From NCBI GenBank assembly GCA_910588285.1, contig CAJUQB010000072.1, forward strand, positions 1-14,941: a stretch of 14,941 nucleotides of DNA. Reading direction: 5' to 3'. Shown here piece by piece: positions 14,938-14,941 of this stretch (within the stretch, counting starts at the first letter, position 1; each line of letters begins with the position of its first letter). Under the pieces are notes generated by a model. It saw only the letters and a list, made by a program, of their open reading frames with translations. It had not been told where the DNA came from and searched no databases. The translations under genes and the position numbers were made by a program. Source of the DNA: an uncultured Lachnospiraceae bacterium (GTDB taxonomy: Bacteria; Bacillota; Clostridia; Lachnospirales; Lachnospiraceae).

Positions 14938-14941
14938 ATTG

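Overview
The window looks like a carbohydrate-utilisation locus from a Gram-positive, low-oxygen gut-type bacterium of the Clostridia, most likely a Lachnospiraceae relative. This placement is an inference. It rests on strong AGGAGG ribosome binding sites, GC-rich genes separated by AT-rich gaps, lipoprotein signals of the FxGC type, large solute-binding proteins that resemble the DUF3502-type family, and AraC regulators fused to a GH39-like domain. No rRNA, tRNA, integrase, transposase or CRISPR array is visible.

Left half (1-7057), all genes on the minus strand. In order of transcription from the right there is an RpiR-family regulator with its own strong terminator, a hydroxypyruvate-isomerase-like TIM-barrel gene broken by an in-frame TAG, a Gfo/Idh/MocA oxidoreductase, and three tandem paralogous substrate-binding lipoprotein genes. 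The first of the three (2418-4028) is intact. The second (869-2185) is a pseudogene with an in-frame TAA and a 108-codon internal deletion. The third (1-668) runs off the left edge. The second and third are recent duplicates that also share their upstream region, including a -10 box and a 9-bp inverted repeat with a compensatory change. The transporter permeases that would partner these proteins are not in the window.

Right half. Divergent from rpiR is a plus-strand set: an M19 membrane-dipeptidase-like gene behind a good promoter, then two large AraC-type regulators in tandem (810 and 801 aa) separated by 12 bp. Each regulator has an N-terminal sensor region, an AraC helix-turn-helix pair and a C-terminal domain that reads as a GH39 glycosidase. 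In both, the Asn-Glu-Pro motif carrying the GH39 acid/base glutamate is replaced, while the nucleophile-region glutamate remains. They look like pseudo-glycosidase sugar sensors built into transcription factors. The intergenic gap on each side of this pair is filled by tandem repeats (13-bp units on the left, 33-bp units on the right). A convergent type-B carboxylesterase gene follows, and the right end (14651-14941) is gene-free but dense in hairpins, including a plus-strand intrinsic terminator with no visible gene in front of it.

Working model (inference): the lipoproteins bind an oligosaccharide or sugar, the oxidoreductase and isomerase process a sugar or sugar-acid derivative, the esterase removes acyl groups, and the RpiR and AraC-GH39 proteins control expression. 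Two of the catabolic/uptake genes carry nonsense codons, so part of the locus appears to be decaying in this strain.
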